DNA from: Daphnia carinata
Lineage: Eukaryota > Arthropoda > Branchiopoda > Diplostraca > Daphniidae
Reading direction: 5' to 3'
Length of the DNA stretch: 64,000 nucleotides
NCBI RefSeq assembly: GCF_022539665.2
Contig: NC_081337.1
Coordinates: 10,719,768 to 10,783,767, forward strand
Shown in pieces: positions 13,751-28,607 of this stretch. The notes beneath the pieces were generated by a model. It made no database searches, was not told the DNA's origin, and saw only the letters and a program-made list of their open reading frames with translations. Position numbers and translations under genes: made by a program. Within the stretch, counting starts at the first letter, position 1, and each line of letters begins with the position of its first letter.

Positions 13751-16700
13751 TGTAGTTGTATCCTCCCCCCCCATATATCTCTGTACGAAGCCCCTACTTA
13801 TGTGACCCTATGTTATTTTGGCCATATCCATAGAGTTCTCCACACAAAATAAAACGAAAGAAAGATGCTGGAATGGGATAAGCTACCAAGAAAAAAAAAA
13901 AAAAAAACTTTATGGTGACTCTCTGCTGTTTAAACTTCGCTTCACAATCAATTGGCCCATTCAAAAAGCTTAAAGGTAAAATTCAGCGTAGGGAAATTCC
14001 AAGGCCCGCGGAAACGGGAACGTTGGGGAACAAATTCAAACGCAATGATTGCTTCACGGACTACGGAGAGGGGGGGGGAAGACATATTCAGAGCGAAAGT
14101 TGTGATGTAAAACGCTACCCCCCCCCCCCCCCCCCACTTCAAAAGAAAAGGAGGAGGAGGGGATTTTTAAAGGTAAAACAAACAAAACTCAAATTGCATG
14201 GCGTGCAAAAAAAAAACAAACAAACAAAAACAGTGGGGATTGAGTTAGAAAATTGCTAGACCCTGCCCTATTGAAATGGTGTAAAACAGCCGATAGTTTT
14301 CAAGTGGTGAGAGAGCGATGGAGAGCCGCTTTCTAAAATAGCCGAAGGTCCCCAAAAAAAAACGAACAAAAAAAAGGGAACCCCAAAATTGGAATGGCCA
14401 CACACACGCCAGGATTTTCAAAAAAAAACAAACTTATTTTCTCCCAACTTTGTCGACATTGTGTGTTGTGACCGATGCAACGCGAACGTCAACAGCTCAC
14501 GGCGGGTAGAAATCAATTTACTTTGAACACACACACACACACACAAAAAGAAACGAAGAAAAAAAAAACTCGATAGAGAAAAAAAAAAAAAAAAAGAGAA
14601 ACGATTTCGGGTTGACGTTCAAGCTTTTTCGCGGGATTGAAAACAAAAATCGATGAGAGAAATCAGCTGCTGGGTATTGTGTTTTGTCAACTCCGGAGCA
14701 ACAATCGAAAGAAAATCGCGCGACAACTTCAAAACTTTTCGAAAGTCAATTTTTTCTTTTTTTTTTTTTTTTTTTTTTTTTTCGGGGGAGGAGTAGGAGG
14801 GGGGGGGGGGTAGGTGGGTGTTAGCAGAAAAAGTTGAGAAACTTACCAAGACCGGATGAAGATCGACGCCGTACAAGTCGAGCCATTTGACTCGATCCAG
14901 ATAACGCATCTCGGCAACGGCTGGAACAAGTCCCCTGTTTTCATACGATTTTCGTTTCAAACAGAAAAAAAAACAAACAAATCAATCGATCATCAAACAA
15001 AAGAGAAAAAAAACAAACAAAAAACGAATCGTTTCTCGTATGCACCAGATACATCACAGCAATGGAATCCAAGGTTGTTGTTTTCTGTTTTGTTTTTTGG
15101 TTTTTGTTTTTTGTTTGTGCTTATGTCATTTACGTTTCATGGTGTGTGTGTGTGTGTGTGTGTATAGAAGAGCAACAAGCAAATGGAAAAACTGTGTACC
15201 TCATGGTTTTGTGGAGTTCAGCTATTTTGGTTTCGAGATCGGGACTCTGGTGGGCCAGGAATCGGAACTCGCTGACGTAGCCCGGCTTGTAGCGGTGAGG
15301 ATCGTAATCTCCCAGTTCAGCTATACAACAACAAAACAAGAAGAGAGAAAGAATAAATATATTATACACATATGATGGGTGAATTATGCATTCGACACGG
15401 TTCCAGCCGTGGAACACGGAAAAACAAAAAAAAAAAAAAAAAGTCGGTCGGACGGGCAAAAAGGAGCGCGCGTGCGCCCGTTCAACAGCGGACGTCATGC
15501 CGTTTTTTTTTTGTATTTTTTTTTTAAACTGCGGCCGGAAAAAAAAAAAGGAAAGAAAAAGAGGCAAAGATCAATGGATGGAACGCAATAGCTTTCGTCG
15601 CTCTTTCAATATGTAACCTCAAACTCTCCTCCTCCTTGTTTTCCCCCCTACGCCAAAGACGTTGGAGTTTTTCTTTTTCACACACAAAACAGAAACTGGG
15701 GGGGGGGGGGGGGGGGGTTAACACCAAAAAGATTTCTTTTTTTTTTAAATTATTTTTACTGTTACAACCAGAAAAATGGTCAGGATCCACAGGTGGGAAA
15801 TGTATACAGTATGTCTACCCCTCTAACGGATACAGCACATCTCCCTCTTTCTTCTTTTTTCTTCTTAAGTTTGAAAAAGTTCATTCCGCCCTCTCGCCGC
15901 TGACCCTGTATGACACGTGTTTCTTATTTTCCTTCCATCTTTTTTTTTTTTTTTTTTCCTTCCATAAACATTATGTAGAACCGATGGAGAAGAGCAAGAC
16001 CTCCCTTAGCCCCTGTGAGTTTTGATTTTTTTTTTTTTTTTTTTTTTTTCGGCAAGGTATACAGAGGCTGTCGTTCATAACCACGGGGGGGGGGGGGGTG
16101 AAACAGGGGAAAGATGAAGAAAGCAAATGTCTTTTGAGAAAATAAAACAAAAAATCTCCACCCTATTTACACCGATTGATTCCGTTGATCGGGGTTCATT
16201 TAAATATTGGGAAAAGCTGTGGGAACAGAACAGAACAAAAATAAAAAATAAAATAAAATAAAAATAGAAGAAATAAATCAGATGTATTTTTTTTTGGGGG
16301 GAGGGGGAGGGATGAAACATTCAATAGCCCCACCCTGCGGCTAGTGTGTGTGGGCTAATGCGAGTTGAACGAGTTTCTAACGAGTGTTCCGTACAAACGT
16401 GATGCGTGTTTTTGACGAACGATGTGAATGTTGATTTGAGTAGTTGGCATTCCGCCATTTCCCGTTTTGATTATCGATGGGAAAAAAAAAAAAAAAAAAA
16501 AAAATGAAAAGAAAAGGCAAACTTCAAGGGTGGGGGGGAGAGAAAAGAAAACACGAAAGGGCACAACTTACATTGAAGGGCCAGGGCGGCCAATTCGGCG
16601 GCCAGTTCCGTCGTCACGGGCAGCCGTCCTTGCAGTATATCTTTCTTGACTTGCAAAAAGAACTGATACCTGGAAATAAAAAAAAAAAAAAAAAAAAAGG

Positions 16701-19476
16701 CAGAGCTAGATTAGAAAAAAAGAAAAAAAAAATAATAATAAACCGTGAAATCGAATCCGAGGTTATGGAAAACGCTGTAAAAACGAAAACTAAACTAGAA
16801 ACACGAAACATTTCACGCAACGAAATTGAGAATTCTCAGATTTCTCTCTCTTATTTTTTTTTTTTTTTTTTTTTCTCTCTCAACCTGAAATTCATTTGAA
16901 ACTCGGGAAAGAACCCCTCGTTAACCTCCCCCCCCCCCTCTTCACTTCTTTTTTTTTTATATTTTATCCTAACTCCGACACGCAATGCGTTCCAGGTATC
17001 GTCCAGTAACCTTCGTCCCCCGCCTTTCGAAAAAAAAAAAAAATTAAGAATAAAGGCCAGTCGGAGAAATGAATTTTCATTTGATTGTGATTTCATTCTC
17101 TTGCTCAAATGAGTCGAGGGGGGGGGGGGGGAGAGGCAAATAAAAAGAAAAAAAAAAAATTTAAAAAGAAAACATGCGTACATTATGTTACAAGCAATTT
17201 ACATACGTCTGAAGAGTATATCGTACACGGCGCGCAGCCTTTACTGGAATAACGACTCGCAGTCACGAAACTCTTTTTTTTTTTTTTTTTTTTTCTTGTT
17301 AATTTGGACGCGAAAAACATTTAGAAACACCCCCCCCCCCTTCCACCAGTACAATTATTCACCTCTCCGCCCCGTACTCATCTTCACCTTTTTTTTTTTT
17401 TTTTCTTTTCTTTTCTTTCTTTTAAATTGTGGTTTTTCCCCCCTCTACATGAAAAAGAGAGAGGGGGGACTTAAATAAAAAAGAAAAGTATAGAGGGAAG
17501 AAGGATTTCGAAAGGATATTACAAACCATCGGCAACAGAGCCGAGCATTTAGAAAAGGTCAAATAATATTTTTTATATGACGGGATCAGGCTCGTAAAAA
17601 AAAAAAAGGGGGTGGGGGGGTGGGTGGGAAGGGGAATTGGAAAAGATGATGGAAGAACATTCCTGACGTAGATTTCAACGCATAAATCGATTGTGAATAG
17701 GAAATACATTTTTCTTTTTTCTTTTTTTTTTTTGAATCCTCTCGAATTCTTTTTGCTCCGGAGTCGGAGAAAATTTTTAACTTAAAAAAAAAAAAAAAAA
17801 AAAATTTTTACTTTCAATCTCAATCCGAAACGGTATTTCGATTTTGCGTGTTCTGCTCTGTTTCGTCTCATTAAAAAAAAAAAAAAAATGAGAGAGAGAG
17901 AGAGAAAGGTTTACACTTTCTCTACTAGGACCCCATACGAGGAGCCTATTGTAATATTAACCTCGATTCGCACCAGGCTCCTTCATAAGATGACTGGTAA
18001 TGAAGAGGCGATAAAGAGGGCGGGCAGTTGATCTGTACACGAAAATAGAGCCCGTACCACACACATAAAAGAGAGAGAGAGAATGGATAGCTTCAGATAA
18101 GAGAAGAAAGGCTGGAACAAACGAAACAAAAAAAAAAAAAAAAAAAAAAATAGAATAATTTAAAAAAAAAATAAAAATAAAAAATAAAAATTGCTGGTTG
18201 AAGATGATGGAGCCCGGGCAATTCACCGAGACACGCAACGAGTCAAACTCCTCCATTTTCCATCACGCCGATATTCAACTCTCTAGCAAAAAAAAAAAAA
18301 AGAAAAAAAGCAGATTTTCTATTCGATAACAAGACAAAAGAGCGCACCCCAGCTGCTGTTCACAATTGTCGGAGGCCATTTTTTTTTCTTTTTTTTTCTT
18401 GAGTTGAAACCGTTCGGGATCACGCAAAAAGGAGAGTCAGCAATTCCAAAAAAAAATAAAAATAAAAAATAAAGAATAGCAGATGAATATGAACGTGTAG
18501 ACAAGAAGAAAACAACTAACAGACGGGGAAAAAAAAAAAAAGAAAAAGAAAAATCGGGACCGATGCAGCCCCTCCAGCGTGACCACCCGTGCATATTTGT
18601 TGTGCTTTTCACGATGCTAAAGAAGACGAAAATAATAAGGCGATAAGAAGCGCACCTGGTTTACATATCTGCGCCTATCTATTCTTCTTTTTTCTTTCTT
18701 TTCTTATTTCCCATTCTAAAAAAAGCTAAGTTTTGAATCCTCTTATCTCTTGATTTAAAGACCGAAAGCCTCACATGTAAGGAGAACACACCTTTTGTTT
18801 TTATTTTCTTTTTTTTTTTTTTTAGCTCCTTCACTTTCGTTATTTCAAGTTTTATTTCTACCATTTTTGTTTTTTTGTTTGTTTTTTTCACTTTAGATAA
18901 TCTCGCATCGATAGTTTCATTTTCTTGTCATCGTTGTTTTTGTTTGTTTTTTTCTTCAGGGTTTTCCATGCGAGATTGTAATCGCACGGGCCAAGGCGTC
19001 TGGTTCTTCCAAATCGATGCACAAATTACAAACACAAAAACCAACACACACACAAGGAAATAAAAATAGAAACATCCACGCCCTTTCTATCACTAAGTAA
19101 ATCAGGTGACGGCTCACATTATCCCCCTCCCCCCCCCCCCCCCATGCATCCTACATTACAAGGCCGTCGTATGAGCATTAAGTTCGCCTTTAAAAAAAAA
19201 AAAAAAAAAAACAGACAGGGTATGTACCATTTTTACACGCATCAGTGAAGTCGTTAAGGTCAAAAGTTGATCAAGCAACATTTGAAAATGATTGTTTTTT
19301 TGTTTTTTTTGCCGTGTTACTAGCTGCCCGTAGAAACAACGTGACTCTACATATATTGCCCTAAAGGTGAAGGGAAAAACCGTAAGCAAAAAAAAAAAAA
19401 AAAACATAACGGCGGAAAAAGGCGAAACTTAGCCTTCACCTATGAAATTGAAATTCCACTAAAACTATTGTTAACG

Positions 19477-19517
<41 letters not shown>

Positions 19518-19556
19518 AATTTTCTTTTGTTTTCACACCGCCCAATTGGTTTTCAC

Positions 19557-19587
<31 letters not shown>

Positions 19588-21308
19588 GTAGAAAAAAAAA
19601 AAAAGCCAATTGATCACGTGAAAAAAGGGGGGGAGGGCCTCCCCCGCCACGCTTTCCGACAGGCTTTTTAAATGGAATTGAAACAGCCAAAGAAAAAAAA
19701 AAAAAAAAAACGAAAAAGAGGGGGACAGGTAATTTCTTCTTTTCGCTCCCTCCGCATCCATCCGTTTCCAAGTTCCAATTTGAAAAAAATTCGGAAAAGA
19801 AGAAACAAAAAAACAAAAAAAATTGGGTGGAAAGAAGAAAAAGAAGATGAGGGGGCGGCAGATCTCATCCAGGCGTATAAAGAGATGAACGTTTATCAGA
19901 ATTCATGAGACGAGAACGAAACAAAAACAAAACAGAAAATGCCCGCCCCATATTACATGAATAAAAATAATTGTTAGGCAAAACGGTCCGAAACGACCAT
20001 CATCGTGCTGCGCTCTTTGAGCGTGGGAAGAAACAAACAATAACAAAATTGTTATGTTTCCATCTTCTACTTCTTCTTCTTCTATTTTTTTTTTTTTTTT
20101 TTTGAACACCTCTCTCTCTCTCTCTCTCTCTCTTTTTCGCCTCCTTGTTTTTCAAATATTTCTTTTTTTTTTATTCAGTTAATCAAAGTTGATTTTTTTT
20201 TGTCATTTAAATACGAATTTTTTGTTAGGTCGAATTTCAAAGGGGGAAAAAAAAAATGACTAAGAAGGTTAGCATTTCCTACGGAAACAGACAAACGAAT
20301 CGAGACCGGAAACGTCAAATGTTTATTTTATTTTTTTTTTTTTTAGTTGCCTATTCCCTTTTTTCCTTGCCTTCTTCATCCGGTCAACATTTCCCTCCCC
20401 CCACTTCCTACACCCTCCGCTATGGATGGATGCTATAAATATATGAGACAAAAGGTCCGAAACAACAACAACAAACACAAATTTTGTAGAAAGTAGACGG
20501 GGGGGGGGGGCCCAAATATTAAAAACAAAACAAAAAAAAAAAAGAAAGAGAGACGGTACCTGGTCAGTTCCTCGACGAGTTTGCAAGGGTCGACTGCGTA
20601 GAATTTCACAGCGAAATACAAAGTCTGCGATCCAGTTCCTAAACAAACAAAACAAAAAAAAAAACCCCAAAACAATTCAAAATTAAATACCAAGACTAAT
20701 GTACAGCTTTAAAAAAAAACAACAAAAATAAAAACAAAATGAGGGTTGAAAAAAAATAAATTCAAGTAAATGTAAAAGGTTTCGTGATAAATGACCAGTC
20801 GCGTGAAAACAAAAACAAAAAACAAAAACAATATTATCGCTATTCTCTTGTTTCCCCCCCCCCCCCTCCTTCCAGTTTGATGTGGCAATGAGGAGGGAAA
20901 GTAGTTGGCATCGTAGCGCGACATTTCTCTTATCCTTTAAAAACCATCTTTTTTTTTCTTTTTTTTCAATTCCCCCCCCCCTCCTTTTAGATTTTCTTAT
21001 TCGGACATCACGACACGTTGAAAAGGAGCCAACAATAATCATAACAACCACGAATAAAAAAAAAAAAAAAAAAAAAAAAAAATAAGAAAAAGAGAGACGA
21101 AATGTCGAATGCTAAAATAGTACCTTTCAACTGTTGTAGAACTCTTTTATTGGGGTCCAGCCATTGCTGCAAAGTAAAGGAAAAGAGAGAGAAATCAAAT
21201 CAAAATGCATGACGTGAATCATTGAGATCAAGAAACGAGAATTTCAACAAGTCACGATACGAACTGAAATGGATATCATGTCCATATTACATCTATAGCT
21301 AGAGCTTA

Positions 21309-21339
<31 letters not shown>

Positions 21340-22605
21340 CGACCGAGACGAAACAAATGCAATGCATTTCTTACCGTTTCTATTATAGATTTATTATTTT
21401 CTTTTTTTTTTTTTTTTGCTTTAAAGAGGGGGTAACGTACCGGTTGGTGAGAGGCGTCGACGAAGCGCAGTCCGAAATAGGCCGTCTCCAGCAAGGTCGA
21501 TCCCAGGTGTTGGTAGACGACATTTAGCACGTCCTGCCCCGTCGTATCAGCCTTTAAAATAAAAAATAAATAAAATAAAATAAAATAAAAAAGAATAAAA
21601 TAGAAAATGAGTTTTTCTTCATCTCTTTACGGTAAATCAAAAGAAATAAATCTCTAATCATTCGATAGCCTATCATCATCATCATCACGTATGATTACCA
21701 TACGCATAACACTGACCCTCTGAAAGGAAACGAACGCGTTTGCCCATTGTATTTTTTTCTCATTTCGTTAGGGGAAAGAAATCTAACGGAAAAAAAAAAC
21801 ACATGCAGTCGATTTTCTTTCGTTCCTTTGGCCGTTTATAAATCAAAAAGAAATAAGCACCCCCCCCCCTCATCTCTCTCTCTCTCTCTCTTCTTCATCT
21901 CGCTGGACTTACATAGAAATAAATCCTGCGGCAATTGAGTAACAAAAAAAAAAAAAAAAAACAAAAAAAAAAAAACATGACGAACGAGAAGGATGTGATT
22001 AAAAATGCATCGTCTGAACGCGCGGCTCTTCTTCTCGATGCCCCGGCGAGATCTATTGACAGATGGATTATGCACCACATGCACACACGAGAAAAATCAA
22101 AATGAAGAGGAGGAATGATTTCGGTGGAGCTCGAACGTACCAACAACCGGCAGCCGACAGACGGACAAGAAGTGGAAAAAAAAAAAAAATTATTCGATCC
22201 ATCAAGCAGCACACTAACACACACACACACACACTAACTTCAAGTCCCACATGCCACACAGCCTAACGGCAAAATGTTTTGTTTTTTTTTCCAGCCGGAG
22301 CTTCTCCTCCTCACATCATAACGAAAAAAAAAAAAAAAAAAAAAAAAAAATTGTAATGTCGTCGGTTTGATCGGTTTCAGAATAAAAAAAAAAAGGGGAA
22401 GGAAAATGAGAATCAAAGGAACAATGATCAATGTCTTTTTTTTTTTTTTTTTTTCTTCCATCCTTTTTCTTTTTGTGTAAAGCGGATGAAATGGAAGATT
22501 CAAAAGCCTTGAGCGAAGTATTTAAAAAAAAAAAAAAAAATGTGAGAGATGGAAGAGTTCCGGGTATATTCCTCTTCAACGGCTGTTGATGAGATATTGA
22601 ATTTG

Positions 22606-22638
<33 letters not shown>

Positions 22639-23856
22639 TTGCGTGAGCACACGCGGGACAATCGAGCACTCAAAAAAGGAAGAGATAAATCAAGAGGAAT
22701 TCAAAATTTCGAATGGCAGGTGTCCCACCCCTGCGATGTAACTTATCTGACACGCGCATAGAAAAACCTAACGTACCAATGAAATCCGAAAACCAGGTGA
22801 CAGTTCCCAAACAAAAAAAAAAAAATAATAATAATAATAAAATAGTAAATGGGATGGACAGAGAGAGAGAGAGGGGAGGGGGGGGGACAAAAAAAAAAAT
22901 CGGGACAACTTCGGTGTCACAAAATCGTTCACTCACAAACGTCATTCTCGCTGTCTGCCTCCCTGTGTGTTACATAAATGGAGCGTGCGATAGTAGTCGA
23001 ATGAACAATCGAAGTCAATCGACTTTGATTTATGTCACGCGCGCTAACGCGCAACACCGGCCAGTCGGTCGCCTTCTTTTTATTTTAAATATACAAAAGA
23101 CAAACGAGAAGAAAAAAAAAAATAAAATAAAAAAAATGAAACAAAACCGCAGCGCTAAAGTGGGTGTACGTACTAAGAACCCCCCCCCCCACTCCTTCAT
23201 TTCTTATATTTATGTCCCTATAATAATATCCGCAGTATACAACAATATCCTATATATAAATATACATTCCCAGGCCGCGTGCTGCTTCTACACTACGCTC
23301 CCGATTCAACAAGAAAAGAAAAAATTAGTTCTCTTTTTTTTTTTTTTTTTTTTGTTTGTAGGAAAAGAAAAAAAAAAAAAAAAACTTGACGTGAACCGAC
23401 AAACAAAAGCCGCTGGCCATTCACCGGACAATCAAAAGAGTCGGGGGGGTAGTAGCATGGCGAGCGACAGTAACACTGATTCAATCAGCTAACGAAGCGT
23501 TATCAAGAAAAAAAAAAAAAGAAGAAGCAACTGTTGGATATTTACAAGACATTCTCCTAACTTCTTTTTTTTTTTTTTTCCTTTGGGTGTATACCATATT
23601 ATTATTATTAGGCATTGTTGTTGTTGGTGTAGTAATTTTAAAGTGACGCGAGATATTTTTTGCTTTCGAAGTGTGTGTGTGTGTGTGTGTGTGTGTGCGA
23701 AGGAATGAAACAGTTGACGAGCCAACTGCAGCAGATGGTATGTCTTTCTTCGATGCAATCCGAGAGTGGACGTTTCCCCCGAGCCAAAGAAAAACATACA
23801 AACAAACGGGAAAATCAGTGAGTTTTCGTTTCTTTTTCCCTCGACATTTTCTTTTT

Positions 23857-23887
<31 letters not shown>

Positions 23888-26800
23888 CAATCTGGTTTTG
23901 GCGGTATGTACGTACGACGTCAGTCAGCGGGAAGTCAAATAGCAGCAGCTTGTAAGCGAGCAAGGTTATATACATATATCTATTTCTTAAAAAAAAAAAA
24001 AAAAAAATTCAAGAAATAAAAGAAACGAGAAATTTCATTCCTGTTTGTTTGTTAAGGACTACTAACGAAATGAAATTAAGCAACCAAAAATTCCAATCGT
24101 ATCAGCAAGGATTTGTCGTATTCCTTTGAGCGGAAAGGACCGATGCAACAACGTCGATGACAGAAATGCGGAACACGCCGCAAAAAAAAAAAAACAAAAA
24201 AAAAAAAACAGGACGAATAAAAAAAACAAAAAAACAAACAATGAATTACCGTATAAACAAAATTTCCTCTTCATCCTATCCCCTGATCCTACTACACCCT
24301 AACGTGTACTGTTAGTACGTACAGTACATCTATAGCTGCGGCCGGAGTATACGGTACGCCTTGGCCGTACATCAGGCGACTATGGTTCTTTGCATATCAA
24401 ATGCGTATGCAAATAAAACACGCCCTCCCACCATCCAACTATTGAATCATCATTAACATAACTGTGCGTTATGATGATGAGTGTTGGTTTGGTCAAACAA
24501 TTCGATGGCCGTTGCTGCTGCTGCGGCAGAAACGGATTTCCCTCGTTGGCGGTTGCGGTTGGGCGCGGATGAGAGTGGATATACATTTTTTTTTTCTTTC
24601 TCGTTCATTCTTCACGCAGAGAAGATCGTGAAACGAGAATTCAAAAAAAGCGGGAAAAAAAAACTCGATTTGTTTTCTTGAAAAACAAAAACAAAAAAAC
24701 AACGCGTTACGACAAGAAGGTCAGCTACTCAAGGGGTGGGGTGAGCGTATCGAAAGTCATGTTTCATCTGTTTGGAAAACAAGAAAAAAAAAAGAAGAAG
24801 AATACTGGCCATCTAACGTGCATAATACATCACGTTCTTTAAGGCCCGAGAAATGGAACAGGCAATAGATGAGAGGTGTGTAGACGTTACGGTCGAAAGT
24901 TATCGTGACTGTACTGCGCCCTTGCACATCTCTCGGCTTCTTATTCAAATTGAATTGGCCTCTCGTAATACGCACATGAGCCAGACTATCAGCAGCTTAT
25001 CCGCTGTACGCTGCCTTGCCTATCATCACGCACGCTGGGGATTCGGGACAGCGCCTGGCGTTTTTTTTTTAAATAGAATGTCCTCGATCTTCTTGTACGG
25101 AAAACCAAAAAAAAAAAAAAAAAAAAAATTCGATGGTCTTTTATTTCATTTTTTTTTTTTACATCACACGCGCACATTTCCTCAGATGCTAATTATACGG
25201 AATGGCCATCATTTTTCAAACATCAGCATCTTCGTGCATGTCTAACTGTCCAGTTTTTTTTTCAAGCGATCGATCCGCACTAAAAATTGATTGACCGCTC
25301 CCTTTCACAGACAAAACACGCGTAGGGTATCACCGCCAAAATAGCCGGAAGATAAGCAACAAGATGTGAATAGTATTACATGATGTACTGACGCTATCGA
25401 ACTGGCAAAGTCATCGTCAGCCACGGCCCTTGATCATAACATAAAAAAAAACAAAAAAAAATAGAAAAAAACAAAACAATGTTTTTCCTGGGAAAAAGCA
25501 GAATGGGTCAATACCAGCAGCGCCTATATAAGGGCGTCATAGGCCTTTTGTATATGACGTCAAATCTTTCAATCAAACTCAACAAGTTTGCGTTGCACAG
25601 CAGCAACTCTGGATGCAGAGGGAAATAAAAAGGCCCAACGAAACACGCAACAATTTCAAGTAGTCCCTCGCAGCATTAAGAATATACATATTTAAAAATA
25701 AAAAAAAAAAAAAAAAAAAAAAGGTTTTAGTGGAGCCTTTGCTCCAGGCCGATTAGTTGATCATTTGGGCAATCTATAATAAAAACATTCAGATACGAAA
25801 CAAAAAAAACAAAAAAACTATTCAAATGGCCGTGAGGTACAGCTGTTGTTTCACCTGATCACGCCCGGCTGTTGTTTTGCCGTTTAATTGGTAATCAAAG
25901 ACTTAAAATAAAAAATAAAAGAAATTCCTTCCGTATGCAAAAGAGAAGAGATGGAATGAGTTGGAAGTTCTGGAGCAAAACTTCTAAATTCGATTGACAC
26001 GGAAACTGATTGGATAGGAGTGTCCAGGCTTCTCTATCTTTGATGGAAATTTACAAAAAAAAAAGAAAAAAAAAAAACTGATGATGAATATGGAAGAGAA
26101 AAAAAAAAAAAAAGAAAAGGCTGAGAAGAGATTCGAACTGCGTGTGGTACAATAGTGGCATAGGGAGTCGGTAGCGTGAACGCTCGTAACAGACACATCC
26201 CTCCCCCACCCCACCCGATACAAATCGAAAGTGATGGAAGGTGGGATAAATAAAAAAAAAAAAAAAGATTTTTGAATTTTTTTTTTGATTAAAAAAAAAA
26301 AAAGAGAAAGTTTTGTTTTTCGTTGATCGTTGTCGAGCGCTGTGTGTGGCGTGAAACAGGTTCGTTCGTGACTGATCTTTTCTCTGTCTCTTTTCACACC
26401 TACAATAGCTATTAAACAGTTCTGTTTTCCATTTGTTTTGTTTTTTTGTTTTGAATCTCTCTCTTTCTTTTTTTTTTGTCTTGCCCATTCGAATGAGTTA
26501 ACCTTAAAAGGCGTACGCCATGTCTAATCATTTCCAAAATGAATAGTCTTATTTTTTTTTTTTTTAAGTCTACGGAAAACTGTGTTTCAACAGTTTTTTT
26601 TTTTTTTTTTTCGTATGGAACACAAGAGCGCCACTAAAAAGAAGAGTTAAAAACGAATCGAGTGGAACACCGATGGCTGACATGCCGAGTGAACAGCGGC
26701 AGCTGGCGGGGACATCTTCCCTCCAACATGGGTATAAATATAAAGAGACACACACACACACACACACACACACACGCGCGCGCAGAGAACAGACCCGCAG

Positions 26801-28569
26801 AGAATGGAAGGCAATGACCGGGACTGTGCGCCCAACCTTTCCACCTAGCGCTTCAGTTCTCTTTTTTTTTGTGTAACAATTCGGAATCAAAACATATTTT
26901 CAAAGACCTAAACACGAACGAAGAAGGAAGAGGCCAACTTGTCCGTTTTCTTGCAGGCATATTTATGCATTTAAATACACCTTCGTAGAACGAATGCTAC
27001 GAAATCCGGTGCGTGCACGTCTTCCAAGTTATTCGATGCATTCCCGGTGCCGATGGAACAGATGGCGTGTTCCGAACCGGCTACCAAGAAAAGAAATAAA
27101 AACACAGCGAAGGGACAACGATAACCAACGTATCGTTCATCGTACGCCTTAGCCACCTACATTCAGCCGTGAAACGTGTCCAATAAACTCGAATTGAAGT
27201 AAACATGGGAAGGGAAGCGTGAAAAAGAAATGAACGAAACGGTCCATCAGTTTCCTCCTACTTTGTGTCGCTCGAATTCAATTAGCGGTCACAGTGGCTG
27301 CAAAAAAAAAAAAAAATAATAAATGTTAACTGCGCGACGGTCATCTGGTCATCCCCTTTTTTTTTTATTATTTTTATTTGAAAAAAGAAAAAAAAAAAAT
27401 AATAAAAATAAAAACGTAGCGACATTGGATTGGACCTTTCATCAGTCTCGGTACGTCGGTCTTCTTCTATTCATCATCGTGATATAGCGTCATGCTATCT
27501 GTATATATAGAGAGAGAGTTTTCCCGACCGTGAACTTGATATACAAGAAAAAAAAAAATAAAATAAAATAGAAATAAAAATGGCCGGCGCTATCGGGGAG
27601 GACAACGGCCTCTCATCTGTTGGACTTTCTTCATCTCGCGCTACAACATCCAACGGCAATTCTTTTATTCTTCGCTTTAAAAAAAAAAAAAAAACTAAAT
27701 TATTTATCGCATCTTCATTCTTTGCCCCCCCCCCCTTCCCAACTATCCCCTTCAGCAACTGTCTCGTTATTCTGAAAGAAGAAGAAGAAGAAGAAGAAGA
27801 AAAAAAAGGGCGCGTTATTTTTTGCTTTCAAACCGGGAACACATCTTTCGTTCACAACACCACACACAATAGTTATTATACATCCATCTCTTCCGAGTGA
27901 CGAAGAGATGCAACATGGCCCCCAGTGTGCCCCCACCATCGAACACAGTACTGTTAGCCGACATGTTTTGTTTTTATTTTTTCTTAAATTTTATTTATTC
28001 TTTTTGGATTTGGTATGAAAAGGAGAAGCGATGATAGGGGAGAGGTATGTTGAAACTGTAGGAAAAAGGATCCGGTCGCTCAACGACCTCTCACGTGACT
28101 CGTTGATTAATGATGGAAACTTGCAAATGGGGAAGAGAAAATGTTTCGTCAAGAAAAAAAAAAAAATAAAATAAATGCGGAAGAGAAAGCCAAAATAAAA
28201 ACGAGGAAATCGAAAAAAAAAGAAGATTAAAGACGAGAAGCCAAAGCAAATAACCGAGGAGTTATTAGATAACGAAATACAAATAATAATAGTTAAAAAA
28301 AATAAAAATAATAATCAAAAAAAAATAAAAAAATAAAGAAATAAAAAAAAAAAACAAAGAGGTCGCAAACGGTTTCGACATATTTGGAATGGAGGAGACA
28401 AGAATTTCACGTTTTTCTTCTATTTTGTCAACCGCGCGCGGCGGTGACGTTGGGGCGACGATATTCAAAAGCAAACGGCCGGACACGCATAACAATATAT
28501 TAAGAATTAAAAAAAAGAAAAAAAAAGAAACGGGTTTCGTTCTATTTTACACCCCCCCAAAAAAAAAAA

Positions 28570-28607
<38 letters not shown>

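Larger units (their letters stand above)
10634..14846 (-). other. Intron 7, extreme homopolymer density
   Basis: This 4.2-kb intron has some of the densest homopolymers in the window: T32 at 11052-11083, C16 followed by A23 at 13306-13344, T21 at 13363-13383, A32 at 13716-13747 and C18 at 14118-14135. Unique sequence between the runs is usually under 150 bp. A TATA-like element (CTATAAAAAG) lies near 13548. No exon was recognised. Confidence 0.7.
16670..20559 (-). other. Intron 4, homopolymer-rich
   Basis: This 3.9-kb intron contains A35 (19480-19514), C15 (19129-19143), a G run near 17117-17130 and a TC repeat at 20111-20132. No coding exon was recognised. Frames of 60-140 codons here are low-complexity. 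Confidence 0.7.

Noticed and set aside
22713-23492. 259-codon plus-strand frame, the longest in intron 1
   Set aside because: Much of it is translated A and T runs (poly-Lys, poly-Asn, poly-Phe) and dinucleotide repeats. No domain, and it is antisense within a homopolymer-rich intron.
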